Shown: positions 51,201 through 60,055, counted from the stretch's first letter. The stretch: DNA of 64,000 bases from UBA7672 sp963738625 (GCA_963738625.1 CAVTXH010000019.1:287571-351570), one strand, 5' to 3'. Program-made: numbers and translations. The notes: generated from the sequence alone by a model not told the origin.

Positions 51201-51599
51201 CGTCGAATCGGTCCGCGGCCGCCTCCAGCGCGCCTGCGGCATGCTGGGCGAGCTCGAGCGCATGGCTGTGCGCCGCGCCTGGCGCCTCAAGCGCCTTATC
51301 GACGCCAACCCGCTTGGGCTGGTCGAGCATCGGCCTGCAACGCCGCCGCTGTCATCGACGACGACGATTTTTCAGAGGGTGCGACAAAAATCGTCGGCGG
51401 ACATCCCCAGGGCGGGCCAGCGCATCCGCGCGCCGCCCTGGCGCGGGCTCAATCCCCGAAATCACAGCCGACCCCAGCCCGCAGGCCTTGCCTGCGAGAA
51501 CGAGACGCCATGTCCGTCTCCACCGCTTTTTCGCCAAAAGCAGATGCGCTCGCCCTCGTTCATCTGCCGCTCATTTTTCCACGCTCATTCTCCCTCGCC
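51201..51599 (+). other. Gap with possible continuation frame and a long hairpin
   Basis: No independent gene is supported. In one plus frame LQRACGMLGELERMAVRRAW and LKRLIDANPLGLVEH look coding-like up to ~51350. A perfect 11-bp hairpin pairs CGACGATTTTT (51362-51372) with AAAAATCGTCG (51386-51396) over a 13-base loop. The rest resembles non-coding sequence up to the CHAP gene. Confidence 0.5.
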
Positions 51600-52202
51600 A
51601 TGACACGGTCGAAACAGAAAGTCGGGATTTGGGCGGTCATCATCGGGCTGATCGCGCTGTCGTTTTCCGCCTGCTCTTCGGCCCCCGCGCCCGTCGTCTA
51701 CGCCAGCCGCACGCCGGCGCCGCTCGTCCGGCCCGCCGCCCCGCTCGATCTCACCACCACGCCGTTCAGCGCCGCAACACCGCCGCGCATTCTCCACGAC
51801 CGGCCTGCCTCCGAATGCGTGCCCTTCGCGCGCAACGTTTCAGGCGTCGCCATCTGGGGCGACGCCGTCACCTGGTGGAGCCAGGCCGAAGGCCGCTACG
51901 CGCGCTCCGGCCGTCCCGCCGAAGGATCGGTGCTTGTCCTGCGCGGCTGGCGCGACGACCGGCGCGGCCATGTCGCCGTCGTCAAGGCCGTCCTCTCGCC
52001 GCGCATCATCGCCGTCGACCATGCAAACTGGCTGCGCGGCGGCGAGGTGAGCCTCGACGTGCCGGTGATCGACGTCTCGCCCGCGAACGACTGGAGCGAG
52101 GTGCGCGTCTGGCACATCCCGGGCGGCTATTGGGGCGGCCGCACCTACGAGGCACAGGGTTTCATCCACCCTATCGGCAGGGTCGAGACCGCTAGCCGTT
52201 GA
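51600..52202 (+). CDS. CHAP-domain lipoprotein (predicted amidase/endopeptidase)
   Basis: A 200-residue lipoprotein: an N-terminal hydrophobic stretch ends in LSFSAC (Cys25). After a Pro/Ala linker the CHAP domain has the catalytic Cys73 in SECVPFARNVSG, His124 in RRGHVAVVKAV, and IAVDHANWLRGGE as the next polar residue block. It likely cleaves peptidoglycan at the cell envelope. It converges on the GNAT gene with an 11-bp overlap. It follows the small membrane protein gene on the same strand, but about 400 bp away. Confidence 0.82.
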   Translation: MTRSKQKVGIWAVIIGLIALSFSACSSAPAPVVYASRTPAPLVRPAAPLDLTTTPFSAATPPRILHDRPASECVPFARNVSGVAIWGDAVTWWSQAEGRYARSGRPAEGSVLVLRGWRDDRRGHVAVVKAVLSPRIIAVDHANWLRGGEVSLDVPVIDVSPANDWSEVRVWHIPGGYWGGRTYEAQGFIHPIGRVETASR

Positions 52203-52761
52203 TCTTCGCCCACATCGCCTTGCGCCGCGCCTTCCATTCGTCCGCCGTCTGTCCCCACAGGTCGACCGGATCGTTGTGATAGGGCGGGGGCATCTTCCCC
52301 GGTCCGCGATTGGTCGAGCCCAGCCGCTGCGCCAGCTTCTGCGAGTTCACATTGTCAGGGTGGATCGAATGGATGATGTCGGTCCAGCCCAGAACATCCA
52401 CCGCGAAATCCATCGATGCGACGGACGCCTCGAACGCATACCCCTTGCCCCAGACCTCCCTTGTAACGCCCCAGCCAACCTCCGCTCCCGGCCATTGATG
52501 CGGCATCCATGGTCCGACCCGGCCGACCCATTTCCCGCTCGACTTCTCGAACACGGAGAACATCGCAAAGCCCACAAGATGCCAGGATCCAACGATCGTC
52601 GCGATCCCGCGCCAGACGACCGCCGGCGGCTGCGCCTTGCCGATGAACCTCGCCGCTTCCTCGTCGGCCATGAACTCCGCCCACGGCTCGAACTCCTTCA
52701 GGCTCGGCACGCGCAGGACCAGCCGCGGCGTTTCGATGACAGTGTCGAGGCGTGACGTCAT
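52192..52761 (-). CDS. GNAT-family N-acetyltransferase
   Basis: A 189-residue acetyltransferase. VIETPRLVLRVPSLKEFEPW is the RimJ-like N-terminus, and EVGWGVTREVWGKGYAFEAS holds the acetyl-CoA-binding motif. IIHSIHPDNVNSQKLAQRLG is the conserved asparagine/leucine block. ATG 52761 is used. The acceptor is unknown. It ends within the 3' end of the CHAP gene. Confidence 0.86.
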   Translation of the reverse strand: MTSRLDTVIETPRLVLRVPSLKEFEPWAEFMADEEAARFIGKAQPPAVVWRGIATIVGSWHLVGFAMFSVFEKSSGKWVGRVGPWMPHQWPGAEVGWGVTREVWGKGYAFEASVASMDFAVDVLGWTDIIHSIHPDNVNSQKLAQRLGSTNRGPGKMPPPYHNDPVDLWGQTADEWKARRKAMWAKING

Positions 52762-52789
52762 GCGGCGCTCCCGGATTTCCAGGACAACA

Positions 52790-53194
52790 CTAGCCGCGCA
52801 CCGGCTCCCGCGAAACAGGCCGCCACCCCATGATCGCGATGACGTTCCCGTCCAGGTCGCTGAACGAGCGAAGCGCCAGTTCCCTGGCCGCGTCCCGCTG
52901 CAGCACATTTGCCGGCCCAGGGAAGGCGACGCCCTTTGCCGTCAGCGCCGCTTCGGCGGCGGCGAAGTCTTCGGGTTCAAAATACAAGATTTTGTCGCCC
53001 GGCCTTGCGCCCTGAGCGGGACCGATCATCAGCCGCACGCCGCCCGCGCCGAAGAACGTCATGCCGCCCGTCTCGAGCAGCACGTCGAGGCCGAGCGTAT
53101 CGCGATAGTAGGCGGACAGCTTCGCAGGGTCCGACGAGGCGATCGCGATCTGGGCCATGCCCTTGATGCCGGTCTGTGCCGCTTTGTCTGCCAT
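52790..53194 (-). CDS. VOC family protein
   Basis: A 134-residue VOC protein. IAIASSDPAKLSAYYRDTLGL and FSDLDGNVIAIMGWRPV contain the expected first-strand and late-strand positions. It is divergent from a MarR regulator at 53247 with an inverted repeat between them, so it is probably the regulated partner, perhaps in resistance or detoxification. Confidence 0.83.
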   Translation of the reverse strand: MADKAAQTGIKGMAQIAIASSDPAKLSAYYRDTLGLDVLLETGGMTFFGAGGVRLMIGPAQGARPGDKILYFEPEDFAAAEAALTAKGVAFPGPANVLQRDAARELALRSFSDLDGNVIAIMGWRPVSREPVRG

Positions 53195-53230
53195 CGCGTT
53201 CCTCCGCTACTGGACAACGCTATTCGATTA

Positions 53231-53241
53231 GTTAGCCTAAC
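53231..53241. promoter_or_regulatory. Inverted repeat, candidate MarR operator
   Basis: GTTAG (53231-53235), C, CTAAC (53237-53241), with outer TAGTT/AACTA symmetry, lies five bases before the MarR ATG and between divergent genes. Confidence 0.55.
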
Positions 53242-53246
53242 GAACT

Positions 53247-53717
53247 ATGTCAAGCCGATTCGCCAATATCGCCCGCAAGCTGGGCCCCGAGGCCGTCCGC
53301 CATTCGTTGGCCGACATGCTTCACCGCGGCGCGATCGGCCTGCTGCGCGGCATCAAGATGGCCGACCAGGAAACTGGCATCAGCCCGCCGCGCCTGTCGG
53401 CGCTGTCCGTGCTGGTATTTGGCGGACCGCAGAGCTTGGCCTCCCTGGCGGCGGCCGAAGGCGTGAAGCCGCCGACCATGTCGAAACTTGTCGCGGAGCT
53501 GGAGACGCTTGGCCTCGTCGAGAAATCGCCAGATCCGAAGGACGGCCGCGGCCTCGTCATCGTCGCGACAAGACAAGGCAAGAAAATCATGCTCTCCGGC
53601 CGCGACCGCAGGCTTGGCCTGCTGAAGGATCGTCTGGCTGGACTCACCGACAGGGAAATCGCCCGGCTCGAGGCGGCCGCCCCGATCCTGCTGAAGCTGG
53701 CGCGCCGGGAGCCGTAG
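53247..53717 (+). CDS. MarR-family transcriptional regulator
   Basis: A 156-residue winged-helix regulator. LSALSVLVFGGPQSLASLAAAEGVKPPTMSKLVAELETLGLVEK (in part) is the wHTH, and SPDPKDGRGLVIVATRQGKK is the wing. The dimer helices flank it. It is divergent from a VOC gene and probably represses both that gene and itself through the adjacent inverted repeat. Confidence 0.88.
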   Translation: MSSRFANIARKLGPEAVRHSLADMLHRGAIGLLRGIKMADQETGISPPRLSALSVLVFGGPQSLASLAAAEGVKPPTMSKLVAELETLGLVEKSPDPKDGRGLVIVATRQGKKIMLSGRDRRLGLLKDRLAGLTDREIARLEAAAPILLKLARREP

Positions 53718-53804
53718 ATCAAGCGCGTGCGGCAGGGAAGGTCGACAGCAGCGCGTCGCGCCTCTAGCGTCGCGGATGAATCGGAAAAAAGAGGAAGCTA
53801 TTCG

Positions 53805-54326
53805 ATGCGTATTGTTCTGGCCGTTGGATTTGCACTTGTTCTCGCGGCGTGTGGGGAAAAGCCCGCGCCAGAAACTGCGGCGACAACACCGGCGTCCGAG
53901 GCGGCAACGCCTTCTGCGCCCGCCAAGGCTGCTGACGCTGCCGCGTGGGCTGCTCATGTTCCCTGGAGAAGCGACGGCGCAGATGTGAAGAAGACCGGCT
54001 CGGGCATGGAATACATCGTGCTGGCCAGCGGCCCGGCTGAAGGCGTGCCGCCTACGGCGCAGCAGCAGGTGGAAGTCTTCTACGAAGGCCGCTTCAACGC
54101 CGGCGGTCGGGCATTCGATTCAGCCTTCGAGCGGAACGAGAGCGCCACCTTCTCGGTCAGCCGTGTCGTGCCTGGCTTCTCCGAAGCGCTGCAGTTGATG
54201 AAGCCCGGCGATCGCTGGCTGGTCTTCATCCCCTCGGCGCTCGGATACGGACCTGAAGGCCGTGCGCCCCGCATCCCGCCCGATACCGATCTCGTCTTCG
54301 AAATCGAGATGATCGGCGCAAGGTAG
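53805..54326 (+). CDS. FKBP-type peptidyl-prolyl isomerase lipoprotein
   Basis: A 173-residue lipoprotein: MRIVLAVGFALVLAAC has Cys16. After an Ala/Pro/Thr-rich linker, the FKBP domain has VEVFYEGRFNAGGRAFDSAF, VVPGFSEALQLMKPGDRW and LVFIPSALGYG, the usual catalytic-pocket residues. It probably assists folding in the periplasm. It converges on the rmlD-like gene with a 2-bp gap. Confidence 0.9.
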   Translation: MRIVLAVGFALVLAACGEKPAPETAATTPASEAATPSAPAKAADAAAWAAHVPWRSDGADVKKTGSGMEYIVLASGPAEGVPPTAQQQVEVFYEGRFNAGGRAFDSAFERNESATFSVSRVVPGFSEALQLMKPGDRWLVFIPSALGYGPEGRAPRIPPDTDLVFEIEMIGAR

Positions 54327-54328
54327 GT

Positions 54329-55222
54329 CTAGCTGCGCGCCAGCACGCCTGCGACCGAAGCGCGAAGCGCTTCGGGCCAGGGCGTGAAGGCAAGACCCAG
54401 CCGCTTTATCGCCCTGGCGTTCGACAGCCGCGCATTCAACGGCCGTCCAGCCGGGGCCGCGAATTCCGCCGTGCTGATGCCTTCGATGTCAGCCGCCGGT
54501 CCGCCCTGCCTTCTCGATTCGGCCATGATCTCTCTCGCCATGGCCGCGCGATCGAGCGTATCGGAAGAAACAACATGCATCAGGCCGGAGAGGCCGCTTG
54601 CGCCCGCCGCCTTGTCTCTGGCTGCAAGCAGCAGGGCGGCGGCGATGTCCGGTGCATAGGTCGGCGGGCCGATCTGGTCGTTGACGACTTTCAGCAGCGG
54701 GCGCTTGGCCGCGAACTCGATCATCTTCGATACGAAATTTTCGCCGTGTTCTGAGAACACCCACGCCACCCGCGCCGTCAGCGCGTCAGGGTATTCCTCC
54801 GCCACCGCCCGCTCGCCGGCGAGCTTCGACCGGCCATAGGCCGACAGCGGCAGCGCTTCGTCTTCCTCAGTGTAGGGCTCGGATTTCTTTCCGTCGAACA
54901 CGCAGTCGGTCGACATGTGGATGAAGCCGATGCCCAGCTCGCGACAGCGCCGCGCCAGGGTGCGCGGCCCGTCGGCGTTGATCCGCATCGCCTCGTCGGC
55001 CTCGGTCTCGGCCTTGTCGACGAAGTTGTAGGCGCCGGCGTTGATCAGCACGTGCGGTTTTGTCCGCTCGACGAATGCGACGAGACTAGCCGGATCGCGT
55101 AGATCCGCCTCGCTTCGCCCGCCGGCGACAAAGCTGATCGCGGAATCGCCTGCGACTATTGCGGCGAGCGAGCGGGCCGTCTGGCCCGCCCGCCCGACGC
55201 AGGCGATCCGGAGATCAGGCAA
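54329..55222 (-). CDS. RmlD-like dTDP-4-dehydrorhamnose reductase family protein
   Basis: A 297-residue extended SDR protein. RIACVGRAGQTARSLAAIV starts the Rossmann fold, FIHMSTDCVFDGKK holds the STDYVFDG-like segment, and LSAYGRSKLAGERAV holds YxxxK. NDQIGPPTYAPDIAAALLLA is also typical. The best start is TTG at 55222, overlapping the mdh stop by eight bases; a longer frame exists but runs through mdh. Sugar-nucleotide reduction is the family role; dTDP-rhamnose itself is not shown. Confidence 0.8.
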   Translation of the reverse strand: MPDLRIACVGRAGQTARSLAAIVAGDSAISFVAGGRSEADLRDPASLVAFVERTKPHVLINAGAYNFVDKAETEADEAMRINADGPRTLARRCRELGIGFIHMSTDCVFDGKKSEPYTEEDEALPLSAYGRSKLAGERAVAEEYPDALTARVAWVFSEHGENFVSKMIEFAAKRPLLKVVNDQIGPPTYAPDIAAALLLAARDKAAGASGLSGLMHVVSSDTLDRAAMAREIMAESRRQGGPAADIEGISTAEFAAPAGRPLNARLSNARAIKRLGLAFTPWPEALRASVAGVLARS

Positions 55223-56183
55223 GCGACGGTTCCAATTTCCTGCAGGCGTCCAGCAGGCCGCGCACAGCCGCAACGGACTTGGCGAACATTTCCTTCTCGC
55301 CGGCGTCCATCGGGAACTCGATGATTTTCTCGACGCCTTTGGCGCCGATCACGACCGGCACGCCGACATAGAGATCCGAAATGCCGTACTGGCCGGCGAG
55401 GTTCGCGGCCACGGGCAGAACGCGCTTCTTGTCCTTGAGGTAGGACTTGGCCATCGCCACTGCCGATTCAGCCGGCGCGTAGAAGGCGGAGCCCGTGCCC
55501 AGCAGGGCGACGATCTCGCCGCCGCCGCCGCGCGTGCGCTTCACCATGGCGTCGAGCTCTTCTTGCGTGAACATGCCGAGCTTCACGCATTCCGGCAGCG
55601 GCAGGCCGCCGATCGTGGAATAGCGCACCATCGGCACCATGTCGTCGCCGTGTCCGCCCAGCGTCCAGGCTTTCACGTCTTCGATCGACACGCCGGTCTT
55701 TTCGGAGAGGAAGTAGGAGAAGCGCGCTGAGTCGAGCACGCCCGCCATGCCGACGACATGGCTGGTCGGCAGGCCGGAGAATTTCTGCAGCGCCCACACC
55801 ATCGCATCCAGCGGGTTGGTGATGCAGATCACGAAGGCTTTCGGCGCATGCTGCTTGATCGCCGCGCCAACGGATTTCATGACGCCGAGGTTGATGCCGA
55901 TAAGATCGTCGCGGCTCATGCCCGGCTTCCGCGGCACTCCGGCTGTGACGATAATGACGTCCGCGCCCGCAATCGCCGAATACTCCTCCAGCGAGGCGCC
56001 GCTCATCGCCGCGTCCTTGCCAAAGACCGCTGCGGCCTCGGCGATGTCGAGGCCCTTGCCCTTGGCGACGCCGCCGACCATATCGACCAGCACGATGTCG
56101 CCCAGCTCTTCGCGCGAACAGATGTGGGCCAGCGTGCCGCCGATCATGCCGGCGCCGATAAGGGCTATCTTCTTGCGGGCCAT
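55215..56183 (-). CDS. mdh: Malate dehydrogenase
   Basis: A 322-residue LDH-like malate dehydrogenase of the TCA cycle. KIALIGAGMIGGTLAHICSR is the NAD motif, AGVPRKPGMSRDDL holds the substrate arginine, VICITNPLDAMVW the asparagine, and WTLGGHGDDMVPM the catalytic histidine. It is full length. ATG 56183 (MARKKIAL) is chosen. Its stop overlaps the start of the rmlD-like gene. Confidence 0.97.
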   Translation of the reverse strand: MARKKIALIGAGMIGGTLAHICSREELGDIVLVDMVGGVAKGKGLDIAEAAAVFGKDAAMSGASLEEYSAIAGADVIIVTAGVPRKPGMSRDDLIGINLGVMKSVGAAIKQHAPKAFVICITNPLDAMVWALQKFSGLPTSHVVGMAGVLDSARFSYFLSEKTGVSIEDVKAWTLGGHGDDMVPMVRYSTIGGLPLPECVKLGMFTQEELDAMVKRTRGGGGEIVALLGTGSAFYAPAESAVAMAKSYLKDKKRVLPVAANLAGQYGISDLYVGVPVVIGAKGVEKIIEFPMDAGEKEMFAKSVAAVRGLLDACRKLEPSLA

Positions 56184-56318
56184 GGGTGGGGTTCTCCTGG
56201 GAGGTTGCATGGCCGGCGCGACCCCGCTCCGGCCAGAAAGTCAGCTTGAAAATTGGTGGCGGACCGTTAGCGCAAGGCGGGCAGGGGAGCAATCCGGCAA
56301 TGAGCCGCCAGGCGGCTG

Positions 56319-56777
56319 TCAGGGCAGCACGTACAGGCCCAGGGCATAGACGCACGGGCTGGCCTTCTCGCAACCGGACATCTCGACCCGGATGGACAGG
56401 CGGGAAACCTCGCCGGCCGCGATCTCAAGCACAGGCTCGTCCCGCTTGTCCTGGTCATCGTCCTCGATGACGGCGCCGGTCCGGGCGTCGCTGGCGACAA
56501 GATCGAGATGGCTGCAGACATCCTCGCACGCCGCAAGAACCAGATAGGACTTCGCCGGATCCAGCCGGAAGGCGTGGCTTGCTTCGTTGCCCATCTTCAG
56601 CCTGCCGGTCTTGATCTTGTCGGCCGGATCCGGACCGCCATGAGCTTCGGCCAGCTCTTCAAGCTTCAGGCGAACCAGTCCGACTGCAGCGTCCTGCTGG
56701 CTTGACGCCGGTGCAGCTGCAAGGCCAAGAGCGAGAACTACAAGAGCCGTCCGCAAGTTTGCACCGATCGCTGTCAT
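56319..56777 (-). CDS. Exported hypothetical protein
   Basis: A 152-residue protein with a signal peptide (about residues 1-27, ending APASSQ). The mature part has AEAHGGPDPADKIKTGRLK, YLVLAACEDVCSHLDLVASD and two paired cysteine sites that could form disulfides. I recognise no family. It lies between the TPR gene and mdh on the same strand, perhaps in one transcript. Confidence 0.68.
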   Translation of the reverse strand: MTAIGANLRTALVVLALGLAAAPASSQQDAAVGLVRLKLEELAEAHGGPDPADKIKTGRLKMGNEASHAFRLDPAKSYLVLAACEDVCSHLDLVASDARTGAVIEDDDQDKRDEPVLEIAAGEVSRLSIRVEMSGCEKASPCVYALGLYVLP

Positions 56778-56848
56778 GCCATCGGGCCCGGGCGAGGGAC
56801 GCAAGTCAATCAAGCCGCTGCTATTCGAACAGATCGGTCCGTGTTCGT

Positions 56849-57313
56849 TCAGCCGGCCTGCGACAGCCGCGCCGCCAAGCGCTCGATGCCGTGACGGATC
56901 ATCTGGCCATAGCTGTCGTCGGCCAGTGAATCGCTTGCGATCCTGGCGAGTTCCAGATGCTTGCGCGCCGCCACATCGTCGCCGGTGCGATAGAGTACAT
57001 CGGCGAGGTTGAAATGCAGCGAGGGATAGAGGCTTAGCACGCTGAGGCTCGGTTCGTCCGGCCGCTCGCGCGCGAGCTTGTCAGCCGCCTCCAGCGCGCG
57101 CCTGTCCCACACCAGCTCTTCGGCGGGATCGTCCTGGGCGTCGGCCATGTAGTGCGCGAGGATGCAGCGGTGAAAGGGATCGCCCGCTTCGAATTCTTCC
57201 CACATCCGGGCAAAGGCCTCGCGGGCTTCGGCACGGCGGCCGGCATTGTAGAGGTCGAGCGCATCGGAGATGCGTCCCAGCATCGGGTCGTCGATCATCG
57301 AAGTGACCGTCAT
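56849..57313 (-). CDS. TPR-like hypothetical protein
   Basis: A 154-residue helical protein. ALDLYNAGRRAEAREAFARM and SLHFNLADVLYRTGDDVAARKHLELARI (in part) are tetratricopeptide-like helix pairs. The ATG overlaps the zapE stop by four bases, so the two are translationally coupled. A scaffolding role next to ZapE is my inference. Confidence 0.75.
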   Translation of the reverse strand: MTVTSMIDDPMLGRISDALDLYNAGRRAEAREAFARMWEEFEAGDPFHRCILAHYMADAQDDPAEELVWDRRALEAADKLARERPDEPSLSVLSLYPSLHFNLADVLYRTGDDVAARKHLELARIASDSLADDSYGQMIRHGIERLAARLSQAG

Positions 57314-58443
57314 TTCGCGGGCTCGGCCATATGTTCGCGTTCCGCCGCGAGGTAGTCCGCGGACCGCATTTCATGCAAGCGGCTGGCGGTGCGCTGGAAT
57401 TCGAACGCCTGGTCGCCCGCAACATAAAGATCGTCCGGCTGCGCGCCCGCCGATATCACCAGCTTGGTGCGGGCCTCATAGAGCGCATCGATCAGCGTGA
57501 CGAACCGCGCCGCCCAGGTGCGCTGGTCCTGCGCCATCTTGGGAACGTGGTCGATCAGCACGGTATGATAGTGCCGCGCGATCGACAGATAGTCCGCCGC
57601 GCCGAGCGGCCGGGCGCACAACTCCTCGAATGAAAAGCGCGCGACGCCAACCGCCTGCTTTTGAACCTGAAGGTGTCGGCCCTGAACATCCAGCGTCGCC
57701 GACGAAGGCGTTGTCCCTGCCGTGAGGCGCGCGAAAGCCTCGTTCATCATGGCGTCGGCGGCGGGTCCCAGCGGAGAGTAGTAGACCGGCGCCGCCGTCA
57801 GCCGGTCCAGCCGGAAATCGCGTGCAGCCTTCAGTTCGATGATGTCGAGCTCCTCCTCCAGCCGCCTGATGAATGGAACGAAAAGCTGCCGGTTGATGCC
57901 GTTGAGATAAAGATCGGAAGGCTTGCGGTTGGATGTCGCCACGATGACGACATTGCGGTCGAACAACTGCTCGAACAGACGGCCCAGTATCATCGCATCG
58001 GCGATCTGGCTGACATGGAATTCGTCGAAGCAGAGCAGGGAGGCATTGTCGGCGATGTGCTTGGCTGCCGGCGCGATGGGATCATCGCCCGCATCGCGCA
58101 CATAGGCCGGGTGTTTCCGCTTGTCGGCAGGGGAGAGCTTGCGCCATTCGAAGATGAAGGCGTGAGTGTCCAGCATGAAGTCGTGAAAGTGCACGCGGCG
58201 CTTTTCCCTGATCGCCGCCGCCTCGAAGAACATGTCCATCAGCATCGACTTGCCGCGGCCGACGGCGCCCCAGACATAGAGTCCCTTGGGAGTTCCGCGC
58301 GCGCCCAGGCCAAGCCAGCCGCGCGCGTCTGATACCGCCTTGGCCAGCGCATCCAGCCGTTCGACCGCCACGGCCTGCGCCGGGTCGGGCAGGAGGGCGC
58401 CAGAAGCCAGGCGCTCCTGATAAAGCTGTTTCATCCGGCTCAT
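57310..58443 (-). CDS. zapE: Cell division protein ZapE (AFG1-like ATPase)
   Basis: A 377-residue AFG1/ZapE ATPase that associates with the divisome. GAVGRGKSMLMDMF is the Walker A motif and LLCFDEFHVSQIADAM the Walker B; RVHFHDFMLDTHAFIFEW and ATSNRKPSDLYLNG are further family blocks. MSRMKQLYQERL at 58443 is the preferred start, with Met at 58434 as an alternative. It heads a minus-strand run with the TPR gene, an unknown exported protein and mdh. Confidence 0.93.
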   Translation of the reverse strand: MSRMKQLYQERLASGALLPDPAQAVAVERLDALAKAVSDARGWLGLGARGTPKGLYVWGAVGRGKSMLMDMFFEAAAIREKRRVHFHDFMLDTHAFIFEWRKLSPADKRKHPAYVRDAGDDPIAPAAKHIADNASLLCFDEFHVSQIADAMILGRLFEQLFDRNVVIVATSNRKPSDLYLNGINRQLFVPFIRRLEEELDIIELKAARDFRLDRLTAAPVYYSPLGPAADAMMNEAFARLTAGTTPSSATLDVQGRHLQVQKQAVGVARFSFEELCARPLGAADYLSIARHYHTVLIDHVPKMAQDQRTWAARFVTLIDALYEARTKLVISAGAQPDDLYVAGDQAFEFQRTASRLHEMRSADYLAAEREHMAEPAK

Positions 58444-58607
58444 GACGCCTGCGATTAGCTGGGTTTGCCTTTGTTGGGAAAGCGGTTTCGGGTCGCGGGG
58501 GCGCGCCAAAAAAGAATGTCGCGTCTGGTGTCGGAATCCGCCCCCGCCGTCCGTCCTAAGTGTACAGGCGGCGAATGCCCGCTCAGAACGAGAAGGAGGA
58601 TCGAGTG

Positions 58608-58760
58608 ATGGCCAGCCTTGTTGAACGGAATGGACTCTCGGGACTTGTCCTGCGGGGTGTCGTGATCGCCTTCGCCGCGGTGATGTTCGGATGTGCTCCC
58701 AAGGCGCCTGTTGCCCAGGCAGCAGCTGTATCTTCGACCACCCTCGTGGAAGCGCACTAG
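58608..58760 (+). CDS. Small lipoprotein
   Basis: A 50-residue lipoprotein: a hydrophobic stretch VVIAFAAVMFGC ends in a lipobox cysteine, followed by a short Ala/Val-rich tail. AGAAGGAGGATC upstream of the ATG at 58608 is a strong ribosome-binding site. Such tiny lipoproteins are often entericidin- or Lpp-like envelope proteins, but I see no specific family match. Confidence 0.6.
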   Translation: MASLVERNGLSGLVLRGVVIAFAAVMFGCAPKAPVAQAAAVSSTTLVEAH

Positions 58761-58957
58761 ATTGAAAACGATGAGGCGAGCTACGCCGATTGACCAATTT
58801 GCCCTGGGATGGGGCGCTGCGCCTCGCAGGCGCCGCCCGATCTCAGCAAGTCTTGATCACTGTCAGTCGAAATTCCCTAGGGGAAACAGTAGCGGCGCCG
58901 ATTGATCGCGCGGCAGACATTTGACACGGTTCCCCAAACGTCAGAGGGAGGCGCGCC

Positions 58958-60001
58958 ATGAAGCTGAAGAAGCTGCTGGCATCTATCGTTATCGGCTCGA
59001 TCACGGCTCTTTCTGCCCCTGTAGCTTCGGCCCAGGCGAGCGCCGAATACCAGAAACCGAAAACCAGCTGGGGCGTCCCCGACCTGCAGGGCTTCTGGAG
59101 CAACACGTCGCTGACGACAATGCAGCGTCCCCCCGGCGCCGGGAAGCTCGTGATGACCGAGGAGGAGGCCCGGACGCTCGCGCGGCGCAACGTCTATTCG
59201 GCGGCGCAGCGGGAAGAGGCGGGGGCCTCCAAGGTCGATGAGAAGTCGTCGGCCGAACTCCTGTCGGACAAGAACTCTTCGCGCGCCTACAATCGTTTCT
59301 GGATGGACCCAGGCCAGAGCTATGCAAAGGTCAGGGGTGAATACCGCTCATCCTGGATCACCAGCCCGGCGGATGGCCGCATTCCCTATACTGAGGCCGG
59401 CATTCGCCTGAACACCCGCACCAGCTCGTTCGACGATTTCGAAATTCGCCCGCTGCCAGAGCGGTGCATCATGAGCTTCACCGGCGGCGCCGGGCCGGTG
59501 CTCGGCAACGGCATGTACAACAACACCTACCAGATCGTGCAGACGCCGACCTCGGTAATGATGCTCACCGAGATGATCCACGACGTCCGTGTCATCCCCA
59601 TCGGCGGCAAGCACGGGCCCAACAACATTCCGAAGTGGGGCGGAGATTCCGTTGGCTGGTATGAAGGCGACACGCTCGTCGTCGAGACCGTCAATTCGCA
59701 TCCCAAGCAGCGTTCCTACATCTCGATGGCGGGGAAGGTGACCGAGCGTTATACGCGCTGGTCCAACGACGAAATCTACTACGAGTTCAAAGTCGAGGAT
59801 CCGACGCTCTACACCCAGCCATGGAGTGGAGAGATGTCGCTGAAGATGTCGAACGAGCCGCTTTATGAGTATGCCTGCCACGAGGGCAATTACGCTTTGC
59901 CCGGCATCCTTGCCGGCGCGCGTCAGCTTGAGCGCGAGGGGCGCCCGCATCCGGCCGAAAAACCGATCTTCGCTGGAGTTGATGTTTCCGACGGCGAGTA
60001 G
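58958..60001 (+). CDS. Secreted hypothetical protein
   Basis: A 347-residue exported protein with signal peptide MKLKKLLASIVIGSITALSA. PDLQGFWSNTSLTT begins the mature part, and YTEAGIRLNTRTSSFDDFEIRPLPERCIMS (in part) and PLYEYACHEGNYALPGILAGA are typical of a family seen near copper or catabolic operons in proteobacteria. I do not know its function. GAGGGAGGCG precedes the ATG. Confidence 0.75.
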   Translation: MKLKKLLASIVIGSITALSAPVASAQASAEYQKPKTSWGVPDLQGFWSNTSLTTMQRPPGAGKLVMTEEEARTLARRNVYSAAQREEAGASKVDEKSSAELLSDKNSSRAYNRFWMDPGQSYAKVRGEYRSSWITSPADGRIPYTEAGIRLNTRTSSFDDFEIRPLPERCIMSFTGGAGPVLGNGMYNNTYQIVQTPTSVMMLTEMIHDVRVIPIGGKHGPNNIPKWGGDSVGWYEGDTLVVETVNSHPKQRSYISMAGKVTERYTRWSNDEIYYEFKVEDPTLYTQPWSGEMSLKMSNEPLYEYACHEGNYALPGILAGARQLEREGRPHPAEKPIFAGVDVSDGE

Positions 60002-60055
60002 GCCTTCGGGCGGTCTCCTACCCTGACAGGAGAGAAGCCGGCGGGTCGATCCGGA

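Noticed and set aside
58921..58948. TTGACA upstream of the 58958 gene as a sigma-70 promoter
   Set aside because: No -10-like hexamer occurs at suitable spacing, and the site is only 37 bp before the ATG.
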